This document shows positions 8,145 through 19,500 of a stretch of DNA of 64,000 bases, in pieces. The notes under the pieces are model-generated. The model saw nothing but the letters and a program-made list of their open reading frames with translations. It searched no databases and was not told the origin of the DNA. The position numbers and the translations under genes were made by a program. The stretch lies in NCBI RefSeq assembly GCF_002943105.1, contig NZ_PTPZ01000001.1, positions 595,977 through 659,976 of the forward strand, in the 5' to 3' direction. How positions within the stretch are numbered: the first letter of the stretch is position 1; each line of letters opens with the position of its first letter. This stretch comes from Cloacibacterium normanense (lineage in GTDB: Bacteria; Bacteroidota; Bacteroidia; Flavobacteriales; Weeksellaceae).

Positions 8145-9071
8145 TTAACTAAAGTTAAAATTTTCGGTCAAAACCTTGTCTTCATCTAATCTTTCGATAA
8201 GTTTTTCTAGCGATTCAAATTTAATTTCTTCGTGTAAAAAATCTCTGAATTTCACAGTGATAACTTCGCCGTAAATATCTTGATTGAAGTCTAAAATGTA
8301 CACTTCTGCAGTCAATTTATCACCATTTACAGTTGGATTAGTGCCAATACTCATCATGCCTTTGTAAAATTGGTCTTTCACAAAAACTTCTACAATGTAA
8401 GCACCTTTTTTAGGCAAGAGTTTCAGTTCGTCTATTTCTAGATTTGCAGTAGGGTAACCAATTGTTCTTCCCAGTTTTTTCCCGTCAATTACTTTTCCAG
8501 AAAGAGAGTAGGAATATCCCAGCATTTTATTGGCGCCAACGATATTTCCGTTTCCTAAGCAATTTCTGATTTTAGTAGAACTGATATTGAAATCGTCTTC
8601 ATTTTTGATGGCTTGTAATTGCTCTACAGTAAATTCTAATTCGGTAGAAAGTTTTTGGAGCAGTTCGAAGTTTCCAGATTTATTTTTCCCGAAAACGTGG
8701 TCGTGACCTATGATAATGTGTTTTACATTTAGTTTTTTGATGAGAATTTCACGAATAAACTCTTCACCAGTTAAGTTTCTGAAATGTTCATCAAATTTTT
8801 GTAAAAACAAAGAGTCAATTCCAGACTTTTCTAGCAAAAAAAGTTTTTCTTCTAATGTGTTGAGCAGTTTAAGGTCGTCATTTGGGTTGAAAATTTTCCT
8901 AGGATGAGGCCAAAAGGTGAGCAAAGAAGTCTCTAAATTATTTTTTTTTGCCTTGTCTTTCAATTGATTGATGATGGAAATATGACCGAGATGAACTCCG
9001 TCAAACATCCCTAAAGAAAGAACTTTAGGAGATTTTTCGTGATAAAAATTTAAATCTTCTATGAGTTTCAA
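8145..9071 (-). CDS. ribF: Bifunctional riboflavin kinase / FAD synthetase
   Basis: RibF phosphorylates riboflavin to FMN and adenylylates FMN to FAD. The 308-residue length and two-domain order are normal. The N-terminal nucleotidyltransferase domain has GMFDGVHLGH (HxGH type) and GHDHVFGKNKSGN. The C-terminal kinase domain has GRTIGYPTANLE with the PTAN motif, then GMMSIGTNPT. The gene is divergent from atpD across about 100 bp. Confidence 0.95.
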   Translation of the reverse strand: MKLIEDLNFYHEKSPKVLSLGMFDGVHLGHISIINQLKDKAKKNNLETSLLTFWPHPRKIFNPNDDLKLLNTLEEKLFLLEKSGIDSLFLQKFDEHFRNLTGEEFIREILIKKLNVKHIIIGHDHVFGKNKSGNFELLQKLSTELEFTVEQLQAIKNEDDFNISSTKIRNCLGNGNIVGANKMLGYSYSLSGKVIDGKKLGRTIGYPTANLEIDELKLLPKKGAYIVEVFVKDQFYKGMMSIGTNPTVNGDKLTAEVYILDFNQDIYGEVITVKFRDFLHEEIKFESLEKLIERLDEDKVLTENFNFS

Positions 9072-9115
9072 AACCGCTTACATTTTCTGTGTGCAAAGAT
9101 GAAAAAAAATATTGA

Positions 9116-10684
<1,569 letters not shown>

Positions 10685-10689
10685 TAAAT

Positions 10690-10765
10690 TTTAAATGTTA
10701 AATTTTAGATTTTAGATTTGATTTCAACAATTTAAAATTTAAAATCTATAATCTATAATTTGAAA
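10690..10765. repeat. AT-only inverted repeat between atpD and atpC
   Basis: TTTTAGATTTTAGATTT and AAATCTATAATCTATAA face each other around a short spacer. It may form an intercistronic hairpin that tunes the atpD:atpC ratio, or may be a low-complexity repeat. Confidence 0.45.
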
Positions 10766-10769
10766 AGAA

Positions 10770-11054
10770 ATGAATATTAAAATATTAACTCCGGAATTTG
10801 TAGTTTTTGATGGCGAAGTAGATTCAGTTCTTCTTCCTGGAAAAAATGGTGATTTCCATATCATGAAAAACCACGCCGCTATTGTTTCTTCTTTAGTGAA
10901 TGGTAAAGTAAGAGTTTTCACGAATGAAATTCAGAATGAAAATTTTGCAAAATTCTTTACCAAAGAAAACGAAAAGAACAGTGTTTTTTCTTATTCAATA
11001 AACAGTGGTGTAGTAGAATTTAGTAACGATAAAGGAATTATCCTTTGTGATTAA
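10770..11054 (+). CDS. atpC: F1F0 ATP synthase subunit epsilon (N-terminal domain only)
   Basis: A 94-residue epsilon subunit starting MNIKILTPEFVVFDGEVDSV, with LLPGKNGDFHIMKNHAAIVSS as the conserved beta-sandwich signature. Epsilon couples rotation and can inhibit ATP hydrolysis through a C-terminal helical hairpin. That hairpin is absent here, as in many short Bacteroidota epsilons, so helix-mediated inhibition is unlikely. It follows atpD after 85 bp containing an AT-only inverted repeat and is closed by a strong terminator. Confidence 0.92.
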   Translation: MNIKILTPEFVVFDGEVDSVLLPGKNGDFHIMKNHAAIVSSLVNGKVRVFTNEIQNENFAKFFTKENEKNSVFSYSINSGVVEFSNDKGIILCD

Positions 11055-11072
11055 AATTCTTCACAATAAATT

Positions 11073-11105
11073 AAAAACTCGAGCAATTTTGCTCGAGTTT
11101 TTTGT
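11073..11105. terminator. Terminator of atpDC (bidirectional)
   Basis: AAAACTCGAGCAA and TTGCTCGAGTTTT pair perfectly, with A and T tracts. It also serves the convergent radical SAM gene. Confidence 0.85.
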
Positions 11106-11106
11106 T

Positions 11107-13296
11107 TTATAAGGTTAAGATGACTCCGTTTTCTTTTAAAATTTGCATCGGCTTAGAATACCAAAACAATTCGAAATCATCAAAATCTAATTCATATTTT
11201 GCTTTTAACTGGTTGAATGTTACGTTTTTATTAGAATGAATAGAAATTTCATCAATGGTTTCAAGAAGCCAAACTGCTTTTTCTTTTTCTAAATTGATAC
11301 TAAAAACATTGGTCTTTTCATGGAAGGTAAGTGTTGCCATTTCCCAAGAATTTCCTTTTTTGGTTTTAGTATAAAATTCAACTAACGGTTTTACACTTGT
11401 CCAAATGATTTTAGCGTTCGGTTTGGTGATAAAATGGTCTTCTTCTAAAAGACAATCGTGAATATAATCAGGATGAATAGTGGTTTTCGGAATTTTAAAA
11501 TCAAACCATTCTTGCAGTGGATTTTCAAAATAAATTCCGTGCATATAATTAAACAGCGATTTTTTGAGTCCAAAACTGAATTTACTGTGGTCAATTCCGG
11601 TTTTATCTTGAAAATCCACATCATTATTGGCAAAAGTAATCTCTTTCAAGTGAGGAATTACACCAAATTCTTCAGGATTTTTCCCAACAGGAGAATGTGC
11701 AGTCATGGCAAACTGATGCCAAAATCCGCTTTGTAAAATCCCCATTTCGAACATTTGACGAACCATTTCCAAAGAATCGATGGTTTCTTGCTCTGTTTGT
11801 GTAGGATAACCGTACATTAAATAGGAGTGAACCATAATTCCTGCTTCGGTAAAATTTCTGGTGACTTTGGCAACTTGAGAAACAGAAACTCCTTTGTTGA
11901 TGAGTTTTAATAATCTGTCCGATGCTACTTCTAGGCCGCCAGAAACCGCTACACAACCTGAAATTTTCAGTAAAAAGCATAAATCTCGGGTAAAGCTTTT
12001 TTCAAATCGAATATTTGTCCACCAAGTTACCACGAGTTTTCTTCTCAAAATTTCAAGAGCCACTTCTCGCATTAAAGCTGGTGGTGCTGCTTCATCTACA
12101 AAGTGGAAACCGTTTTCTCCCGTTTTTTCAATGAGTTTCTGCATTCTGTCTACCAAAATTTTGGCAGCAATAGGCTCATAAATTTTGATATAATCGAGCG
12201 ATATGTCGCAAAAAGTACATTTTCCCCAATAGTAACCATGAGCCATCGTGAGTTTATTCCATCTTCCATCGCTCCATAAACTATGCATAGGATTCGCGAT
12301 TTCTATTACAGAAATGTATTGATCTAAAGGTAAATCTGTGTAATCTGGAGTTCCGATTTCGGCTTGTTTATAATCGTGTCTTTCTGAATTGTTTTTATAA
12401 ACAACTTCTCCATTTTCTAATAGGAAAGTGCGTTTGAATAAAGATTCTTCACTCTGCTCAGAATGACAGACGTTTTCAAAAAGTAATTCTATCGGAAGTT
12501 CACCATCGTCTAATGTGATATAATCAAAAAATTCAAAAACTCTTTTGTCTTTTAAATCTCGGAGTTCTGTATTGGCAAAACCGCCACCAAAAGCCGTTTT
12601 AATATTTGGATAATGATTTTTAATATGTTGAGCGCATCTAAACGCTGAATATAAATTACCAGGAAACGGAACGGAAAAACAAACCAGTTTCGGCTGAGTT
12701 TCGAGAAGTTTTTTATTTAAAATTTCAAGAGTAAAGTTATCTACGAAAGTTTTGTCTGATTGGAGTTTTTGATATAACTCGTCAAATGAATTAGCACTTC
12801 TTCCTAATCGTTCTGCATATCTGCTAAATCCAAAATTTTCATCAATATTTTCTATGATGTAATCTGACAAATCTTCTAAATAAAGGGTAGCGAGATGTTT
12901 TGCTTTGTCTTGCAGTCCCATGTTTCCAAAAGCGTATTCCATATCATCTAACTGATTAAATCTGGAAGCTTCTGGCAAGAAATTCATACTGCAAATTTGC
13001 CTTGCAAGTGTTGGTTTTTTATTTTGAAGAAAAGCAATAACTTCATCTATAGTTTTGATGTATTCTTCTTTTAACGCAAAAATTCTCTGAGTATTTTCAG
13101 ATAAATTTTCAGGCTTTACATTAAAAATTTGGGTTACTCCTTTTTTGGAAAAAATTTCTAAGATGACTTCAATTCCTAAATCGATTTGATAACTCGAAAT
13201 ATTTTTGGTATTAAGAAATCCTTTCAAGTACGCAGTTGCAGGATACGGCGTATTGAGTTGGGTAAATGGAGGAGTGATGAGCAGTAAATCTTTCAA
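11107..13296 (-). CDS. B12-binding domain-type radical SAM protein, altered cluster motif
   Basis: A 729-residue protein. Its N-terminal half (LLITPPFTQLNTPYPATAYL, then CFSVPFPGNLYSA and AFGGGFANTELR) resembles the cobalamin-binding-like domain of B12-dependent radical SAM proteins. The radical SAM core follows, with HFVDEAAPP, GLEVASDRLL and YLMYGYPTQTEQE. The cluster motif reads AHGYYWGKCTFCDISLDYI: Cys360 and Cys363 are present, but the expected first cysteine (residue 355) is Tyr, one base from a Cys codon. A second oddity is the SEQSEES insertion encoded by a repeat arm at 12442-12468. Substrate unknown; activity may be lost. Confidence 0.75.
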   Translation of the reverse strand: MKDLLLITPPFTQLNTPYPATAYLKGFLNTKNISSYQIDLGIEVILEIFSKKGVTQIFNVKPENLSENTQRIFALKEEYIKTIDEVIAFLQNKKPTLARQICSMNFLPEASRFNQLDDMEYAFGNMGLQDKAKHLATLYLEDLSDYIIENIDENFGFSRYAERLGRSANSFDELYQKLQSDKTFVDNFTLEILNKKLLETQPKLVCFSVPFPGNLYSAFRCAQHIKNHYPNIKTAFGGGFANTELRDLKDKRVFEFFDYITLDDGELPIELLFENVCHSEQSEESLFKRTFLLENGEVVYKNNSERHDYKQAEIGTPDYTDLPLDQYISVIEIANPMHSLWSDGRWNKLTMAHGYYWGKCTFCDISLDYIKIYEPIAAKILVDRMQKLIEKTGENGFHFVDEAAPPALMREVALEILRRKLVVTWWTNIRFEKSFTRDLCFLLKISGCVAVSGGLEVASDRLLKLINKGVSVSQVAKVTRNFTEAGIMVHSYLMYGYPTQTEQETIDSLEMVRQMFEMGILQSGFWHQFAMTAHSPVGKNPEEFGVIPHLKEITFANNDVDFQDKTGIDHSKFSFGLKKSLFNYMHGIYFENPLQEWFDFKIPKTTIHPDYIHDCLLEEDHFITKPNAKIIWTSVKPLVEFYTKTKKGNSWEMATLTFHEKTNVFSINLEKEKAVWLLETIDEISIHSNKNVTFNQLKAKYELDFDDFELFWYSKPMQILKENGVILTL
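12442..12468. repeat. Interspersed repeat arm inside the radical SAM coding sequence
   Basis: AGATTCTTCACTCTGCTCAG followed by AATGACA matches the right arm of the intergenic repeat at 335-415, apart from an internal shortening. It stays in frame and adds a CHSEQSEESLF peptide between the cobalamin-like domain and the core. Confidence 0.75.
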
Positions 13297-13344
13297 AAAA
13301 TGAATTTTTGCAAAGGTATGATTTTCCTATAGATTTTTGGAATA

Positions 13345-13378
13345 AAAAAATCCGTCAGAAATGTCTCTAACGGATTAT
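13345..13378 (-). terminator. Terminator of the GreA/Rnk-like gene
   Basis: ATCCGTTAGAGA and TCTGACGGAT (minus strand) form the stem, with seven T after it. The hairpin resembles the one at 20037-20069. Confidence 0.75.
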
Positions 13379-13391
13379 AATTCATTGAATT

Positions 13392-13802
13392 TTATAAATC
13401 AAAATCTCCAGCTGCTTCTGGCTGATAAATAAGATCTACAATTTTTATTTTGGTCTTTCCGCCAGGAACAATCCATTCTATTTCGTCTCCGATTTTGTAA
13501 CCGATTAATGCTGTAGCAATAGGTGAAAAAATGGAGATTTTATTTTCTTTTAGATTGGCATCTTGTGGATATACAATTTTAAAGGATTGCTCTTTCTGAG
13601 TGTTTTCAAAAAAAAGTTTTACTTCAGAATTCATAGTCACTACATCCTTATCAATCTTTTCTGAAGGTACAATTTCTGCTTTACTTAACTCAGACAAAAG
13701 CTTTTCGGCCTCATTGCTGTTAATGGTTTTAGAATTTTTAGCATCAGTGATGGCTTTGTAAATTCTAGTGTAATCATTCTTAGTTAAAGTTACTTTTTTC
13801 AT
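13392..13802 (-). CDS. GreA/GreB C-terminal-domain protein (Rnk-like)
   Basis: A 136-residue protein whose last 75 residues carry the FKBP-like GreA/GreB C-terminal domain: KIVYPQDANLKENKISIFSP, IATALIGYKIGDEIEW and PGGKTKIKIVDLIYQ. The coiled-coil N-terminus needed for transcript cleavage is replaced by a short helical segment, as in Rnk-type factors that bind RNA polymerase without cleaving. Role: probable modulator of RNA polymerase. It is a single-gene unit bounded by terminators on both sides. Confidence 0.8.
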   Translation of the reverse strand: MKKVTLTKNDYTRIYKAITDAKNSKTINSNEAEKLLSELSKAEIVPSEKIDKDVVTMNSEVKLFFENTQKEQSFKIVYPQDANLKENKISIFSPIATALIGYKIGDEIEWIVPGGKTKIKIVDLIYQPEAAGDFDL

Positions 13803-13816
13803 AATATTTATGCATT

Positions 13817-13860
13817 AAAAAAACCGTTTGGAGTTCCAAACGGTTTCAATTTTTTATTTT
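13817..13860 (-). terminator. Terminator of the acyltransferase-like PLP gene
   Basis: AAACCGTTTGGA-AC-TCCAAACGGTTT is a perfect palindrome followed by a T tract on the minus strand. Confidence 0.8.
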
Positions 13861-13868
13861 AATAAAAA

Positions 13869-15143
13869 TTAAAGCGGTTTAAAACTCAAATTTTGTTCTT
13901 CTAATAATTTTTCAGCTTGTTGCTTGTAAACACCATTCACTAATTTATCGTGAATAGCTTCAAAAGCAGCAAGAGTCTCATTGATTTCAGCATCTGTGTG
14001 AGAAGCTGTAGGAATTAATCTTAATAGAATGCTTCCTTTTGGTATTACTGGATATACTACTACAGAAGTGAATATTCCAAAATTTTCTCTTAAATCTTTA
14101 ACTAGAAGAGTAGCTTCTACTGGTGTCCCTTGCATGAAAACAGGAGTAACACAAGTGTTAGAATTTCCAAGGTTGAAACCTCTGTCTAATAATCCTTTTT
14201 GTAGTTTTTCTACATTTTCCCAAAGTTTAGCTTTGATTTCTGGTCTTGTTCTTAAAAGTTCTAATCTTTTTAAACCTCCAATTACCATTGGCATCGTCAA
14301 TGATTTTGCGAAAATTTGTGAACGAAGATTGAATTTTAAATATCTGATGATTTCTTTGTTTCCAGCGATAAATGCACCGAAACCAGCCATAGATTTAGCA
14401 AAAGTAGAGAAGTACACATCAATTTGGTTTTGGCAACCTTGCTCTTCTCCAGCTCCAGCTCCAGTTTTTCCTAAAGTACCGAAACCATGAGCATCATCTA
14501 CTAATAAACGGAAACTGTATTGTTTTTTGAATTCTGCAATTTCTTTAAGCTTTCCTTGTTGACCAGTCATCCCGAAAACTCCTTCAGTGATTACTAAAAT
14601 ACCTCCGCCGTTTTCTTCTGCAACTTTAGTAGCTCTTTTAATATTTTTTTCGAAGCTATCCATGTCGTTATGACGGAACATGAAGCTTTTTCCCATGTGA
14701 AGACGAACTCCATCTACAATACAAGCGTGAGAATTAGAATCATAAACAATTACATCATGTCTAGAAACCAATGCATCAATTGTAGATAGCATTCCTTGGT
14801 AACCAAAATTCAATAAATAAGCAGATTCTTTGCCTACGAAATCAGCTAATTCTCTTTCTAATTGTAAGTGTTGTTCTGTTTCACCAGACATTGCTCTAGC
14901 TCCCATCGGATAGAACATTCCGTATTCTGCAGCTGCTTTAGCGTCAGCTTCTAGAACTTCTGGGTGATTACAAAGTCCTAAATAATCATTTGCACTCCAA
15001 AAAATTACTTCTTTTCCTTGGAACTTCATTCTTGGGCCAATTGGACCTTCTAATCTTGGGAAAATGAAATAACCTTCACCATAATCTGCAAATTGACCTA
15101 GAGGACCAGGATTTTCTTTAATTCTTTCAAAAATATCTTTCAT
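13869..15143 (-). CDS. Alpha-oxoamine synthase family PLP enzyme, candidate cysteate acyltransferase of sulfonolipid synthesis
   Basis: A 424-residue fold-type I PLP enzyme of the AONS/KBL/SPT family, which condenses an amino acid with an acyl thioester and releases CO2. Landmarks are the cofactor-stacking His139 in DSNSHACIVDG, DDAHGFG (residues 216-222) and the Schiff-base Lys250 in STFAKSMAGFG. Automated names would be glycine C-acetyltransferase or serine palmitoyltransferase. Homologues in gliding Flavobacteriia act as cysteate fatty acyltransferases for capnine. The cysteine-synthase-like neighbour makes that role attractive here (inference). A terminator lies between the two genes, so they are not a simple operon. 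Confidence 0.8.
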   Translation of the reverse strand: MKDIFERIKENPGPLGQFADYGEGYFIFPRLEGPIGPRMKFQGKEVIFWSANDYLGLCNHPEVLEADAKAAAEYGMFYPMGARAMSGETEQHLQLERELADFVGKESAYLLNFGYQGMLSTIDALVSRHDVIVYDSNSHACIVDGVRLHMGKSFMFRHNDMDSFEKNIKRATKVAEENGGGILVITEGVFGMTGQQGKLKEIAEFKKQYSFRLLVDDAHGFGTLGKTGAGAGEEQGCQNQIDVYFSTFAKSMAGFGAFIAGNKEIIRYLKFNLRSQIFAKSLTMPMVIGGLKRLELLRTRPEIKAKLWENVEKLQKGLLDRGFNLGNSNTCVTPVFMQGTPVEATLLVKDLRENFGIFTSVVVYPVIPKGSILLRLIPTASHTDAEINETLAAFEAIHDKLVNGVYKQQAEKLLEEQNLSFKPL

Positions 15144-15175
15144 TTCGATGATATTGTAGATTTGTATTTTAAATT

Positions 15176-15208
15176 TTAAAAAAATCAGATGCCAAGAAGG
15201 ACATCTGA
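15176..15208 (-). terminator. Terminator of the cysteine-synthase-like gene
   Basis: TCAGATGTCC and GGCATCTGA (one wobble) followed by seven T on the minus strand, 10 nt after the stop. Confidence 0.8.
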
Positions 15209-15217
15209 ATTCTATTT

Positions 15218-16264
15218 TTATTTAATGTATTCTGTTTTAAAAACTTCTTCGTAATTATGGACACAATTATTGATGAATCCTTGTTCTTCCATCCATTTAT
15301 CACTGTATACTTTGGTGATATATCTAGAGCCATGGTCAGGGAAAATTAAGACTACTAAATCGTTTTCTGAGAAAGGATTTGCATTTGCATATTGTCTAAG
15401 TGCTTGTAAAACAGCTCCAGTAGTATAACCGCCCATAATCGCTTCTTTAAGTGCTATTTCTCTAGTACAATAAGCGCTCATTTCATCATTTACTCTTACA
15501 AAATGGTCTATTCTGTCAAAAAGTAAAGCAGATGGAATAAGATTTTTTCCTAATCCTTCAATTTGGTATGAATGAATTTCAGAAGGATCTATTTCACCTG
15601 TTTCGTGATAGGTTTTTAGGATAGAACCATCTGCATCTACACCAATAATTTTGATATCAGGATTTTTTTCTTTTAAAAATTTAGCAGAACCAGAAAGTGT
15701 TCCACCAGTTCCTGTACAAGCAAAAAGATGAGTGATTTTTCCTTCTGTCTGTTCCCAAATTTCTGGACCAGTAGAAGAATAGTGTGCGTCTATATTCAGC
15801 TCGTTAAAATATTGATTGATGTAAATAGAATTAGGTGTTTCTGCTGCAATTCTTTTCGCTACTTCATAATAAGAACGAGGATCGTCTGCAGGAACAGAAG
15901 CAGGACAAACGTATACAGTAGCGCCCAAAGCTTTAAGATAAGCAATTTTTTCTGGCTTGGTTTTATCACTTACAGAAAGAATACATTTATATCCTTTTAT
16001 AATACTTACCATAGCGATAGAAAAGCCCGTATTTCCAGAAGTGGTTTCTACGATAGTAGCTCCAGGAGTTAAAAGCCCTTTTTTTTCGGCAGCTTCTATA
16101 ATATGAAGCGCGATTCTATCTTTAGTAGAATGCCCCGGATTAAAAGATTCTATTTTAGCATAAACTTTTGCAGGAATATCCTTAGTTACTTCATTAAGTT
16201 TCACCATTGGAGTATTACCAATTAACCCGAGAATATTATCAAAAACGTTCGTCATTTTCTTCAT
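15218..16264 (-). CDS. Cysteine synthase-family PLP enzyme, possible cysteate synthase
   Basis: A 348-residue fold-type II PLP enzyme. It has Lys48 in NPGHSTKDR, the substrate loop TSGNTG (75-80) and the phosphate loop GTGGT (185-189). Classical O-acetylserine sulfhydrylases read NPxxSVKDR, so the GHST variant and the longer C-terminal tail (DKWMEEQGF onward) mark a distinct subgroup. The gene lies directly upstream of an acyl-transferring PLP enzyme of the capnine type. A role in making cysteate from a serine derivative and sulfite is proposed; ordinary cysteine or cystathionine synthesis is the alternative. Start may be ATG 16264 or 16255. Confidence 0.75.
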   Translation of the reverse strand: MKKMTNVFDNILGLIGNTPMVKLNEVTKDIPAKVYAKIESFNPGHSTKDRIALHIIEAAEKKGLLTPGATIVETTSGNTGFSIAMVSIIKGYKCILSVSDKTKPEKIAYLKALGATVYVCPASVPADDPRSYYEVAKRIAAETPNSIYINQYFNELNIDAHYSSTGPEIWEQTEGKITHLFACTGTGGTLSGSAKFLKEKNPDIKIIGVDADGSILKTYHETGEIDPSEIHSYQIEGLGKNLIPSALLFDRIDHFVRVNDEMSAYCTREIALKEAIMGGYTTGAVLQALRQYANANPFSENDLVVLIFPDHGSRYITKVYSDKWMEEQGFINNCVHNYEEVFKTEYIK

Positions 16265-16527
16265 TTTTCTCTAAAAAACCGATTGCAAAAATAAGAAAAA
16301 AATCAAATAAATTTATCATTTTGTCCTAACATTTTGAACGGAAAGCAAATAGAAATGATTTTTTTCATGTTTTTTTGCTCAATTCTTTACCAAATTTTAA
16401 GCCAAACAAATGTTTAAATTTATTTTTTCATTTTTTTTCTTAAAATATTCTTAATAAATCTATGTTTTAGAAAATATCAGAATAAAAAAACTTAATTTCG
16501 CAACATTGTAAATTTTTAAAAATTTCT
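16265..16527. other. Divergent intergenic region with promoter-like elements
   Basis: About 260 bp, strongly A/T biased. On the minus strand TATTTTTG at about 16283-16290 is a -7 match for the cysteine-synthase-like gene. On the plus strand TAATTTCG near 16493 is a near-match (TAnnTTcG) for the DUF2723 gene. No open frame or repeat was seen. Confidence 0.5.
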
Positions 16528-19500
16528 ATGAAGAATTGGACTTTCAAAAAATGGAACACCATTTTAGGTTGGGTGGTTTTTGCAATCGCATTTTTCACCT
16601 ATTTATCTACTATTGAACCTAATTTTAGTTTTTGGGATTGTGGAGAATACATTTCATCTGCTGTAAAATTAGAAGTTACGCACGCTCCTGGTGCTGCATT
16701 ATTTCAATTAATGGGTGCTGTTGCAGCTATTTTTGGCTTTGGAGATGGTTCTAAATATTCTATAATTATCAATGCTATGTCTGCGCTTTTCAGTGCATTC
16801 ACCATATTATTTTTGTTTTGGACGATTACGCATTTCGTAAGAAGACTTTTGAATAAAGACTTCGAAGACGTAACCGTTTCAGACGAAATTGCCATTCTAT
16901 TTGCTGGTGTCATTGGTGCTTTAGCTTTTACTTTTTCAGAAACTTTTTGGTTTTCTGCAGTAGAAGGAGAGGTTTATTCTATGTCTTCTATGTTTATTGC
17001 ACTTTTGGTTTGGCTCATTACAAAATGGGAAAACGAATATCATGACAGTGATAATGAACGTTGGCTCATTCTAATTTTCTTCATTACTGGGCTTTCTGTA
17101 GGAGTTCACATGATGGTAATGTTAGCAGTTCCAGCCGTTTGTTTGGTGTACTATGCTAGAAATTATGAATTTACATGGAAGAGTTTTATCATCGCTAATT
17201 TGGTGACACTTTTCATTTTAGCAGTAGTTTTCAAAGGAATTTTCCCAATTATCATGAGTCTTTTTGGTAAATCTGAAATTTTCTTTGTTAATGGATTAGG
17301 TTTACCTTTCCATTCAGGAACTATTGTTGCATTTATCATTTTGCTTGCTTTAATGTATATAGGAATTTCTTATGCTAGAAAATCTAAAAGCAAATTATAT
17401 CAAACCATCGCACTATCAGTAATCTACATGATTATTGGTTTTTCTTGTTGGTTAGTCATTCCGATTAGAGCGAATGCAAATCCGCCAATGAACTTGAATG
17501 ATCCAGATAACGCCATCGGAATGTTAGATTATTACAATCGTGAACAATACGGAGATTGGCCAACTTCTTACGGACAAAACTATACTGCATATTTAGACAA
17601 TTATGGTATTGAAAAAAATGATGATGGTAGTTATAAAACGCAAAAAACAGGTGATGTTTACGAAAAAAATGAAAAAACCGGTCGTTATGATATTGTAGGA
17701 GAGCGTTTCAATTACGTTTATTCTAAAGAACATGTAAGCATTTTGCCGAGAATGTTCAATGAAGATGAAACCGTGATGAGCAATTACATTTCTATGTATG
17801 GAGCGCCAGATTTTGAATTCAATTATGACAATCAGGATATTGCAGATAATCTTCAAGCTAAAGAAGTTTTTGACCAATTAAGACAAAAATTTGAAGACGG
17901 AAGCATTACGCTTGATGATTACAAACAAGCCAGAGAATATGATTTAATCAAGGTACATAGACCTACATTAGCACAAAATCTTACGTATTTTGTAGAATTT
18001 CAAATTGGATATTATTTTGTAAGATATCTCATGTGGAATTTTGTAGGAAGACAAAATGATTTAGAAGGTCACATGGAAAACACCAATGGAAACTGGGTTT
18101 CTGGTATTCCTGCAATTGATGACAATTTATGGGGAAGTCAAAAAGATATGCCTGCAAAATTCAAAAATGAAAGTACGGTTTATTTCTTCTTTTTACCATT
18201 GTTATTGGGAATTTTAGGAGCGTTTTTCCAGTTCAACAAAGATTTTGGAAGATTTTGGGCAATTCTTTCTTTATTCGTGTTAACCAGTTTTGGAATTATT
18301 TTCTACACTGGTGTGAAACCTTTTGAACCAAGAGAAAGAGATTACGCAATGGTAGGAAGTTTCTACGCCTTTGCAATTTGGATAGGTTTCGGAGCGGCAG
18401 CAATTCTTTGGTATTTACAAGAAAAAATTAAATCAAATGCAGCTACTTGGATTACTGGAATTGTTTTATTAGGAGTTCCATTAATGATGGGCTTCCAGAA
18501 TTATAATTCTCACGATAGAAGTGAACGTTATGCAGCTTATGATTTCGCTTATTCTTCATTGAAATCCCTTCCAAAAGATGATATTTTCTTCGTTTATGGA
18601 GATAATGATACGTATCCAATTTGGGGATTACAAGAAACGGAGCAATTCAGAGATGATGTAAAAGTGGTGAATTTCACGCTTTTAGGAACACCTTGGAATA
18701 TAGACCAAGTAAAACGCAGAACATACAATTCAATGCCAGTTCCGTCAGTTCTTACCCACGAAGAATACAGAGATGGAACCAATGATCAAGTAGTTTTACT
18801 TTCTGCAGAAGATTGGAAAAATTTCATTCAAAATAATGTAGATGCAGGAGTTCCAGAGAGTTTATTTGAGCCTTACAAAAAATATATGGTTCAAGATTCT
18901 ATGAACATCAAAGACGCCGTAAATTTCTTGAGAAAAAGAAGTCCAGAAAAAGATGAAATTTTAAAATTACTTTTTGGAGAAGATAAATATGAACGTTTTA
19001 ATTTCTTGCCTGTTTCTAGATTTGTTTTACCTGTAAATAAAGCAAATGCCGTGAAATCTGGTATTATTTCTGCTAAAGATTTGCCGAATACAGTAGACCA
19101 AATTACCATAGACTACAGAAGAGGAAATATGTTTAAAGCCAATTATATTTTAATGGATATTTTGGCGAATTTCGATTGGAAACGTCCTATCAATTTCTCA
19201 GTGGGTGGAATTTATGATGACGAAAACATTTTCTATCTGAAAGATTATCTTCAGTTTGATGGATTTAGTTATAGATTAGTGCCTATTAAAACAGAAGAAA
19301 GAGAAGATGGCGAAATGGGAAGAGTAGACGCCGAAGATTTATATAAAATTGTCAAAAATTACAAATGGGGCAATTTCAAAAATCTAAATGTTCACATGGA
19401 CGAAACGTGTACACAGAACATCGTAAGTTATAGAAGTTCTGCAAGTAGAGCTGCGGAAGCATTGACTTTAGAAGGTAAAAAAGCAAAAGCCATCGAAGTT

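Noticed and set aside
14029..14490. 153-codon plus-strand frame opposite the PLP acyltransferase
   Set aside because: Shadow frame of a clearly conserved gene; no family features.
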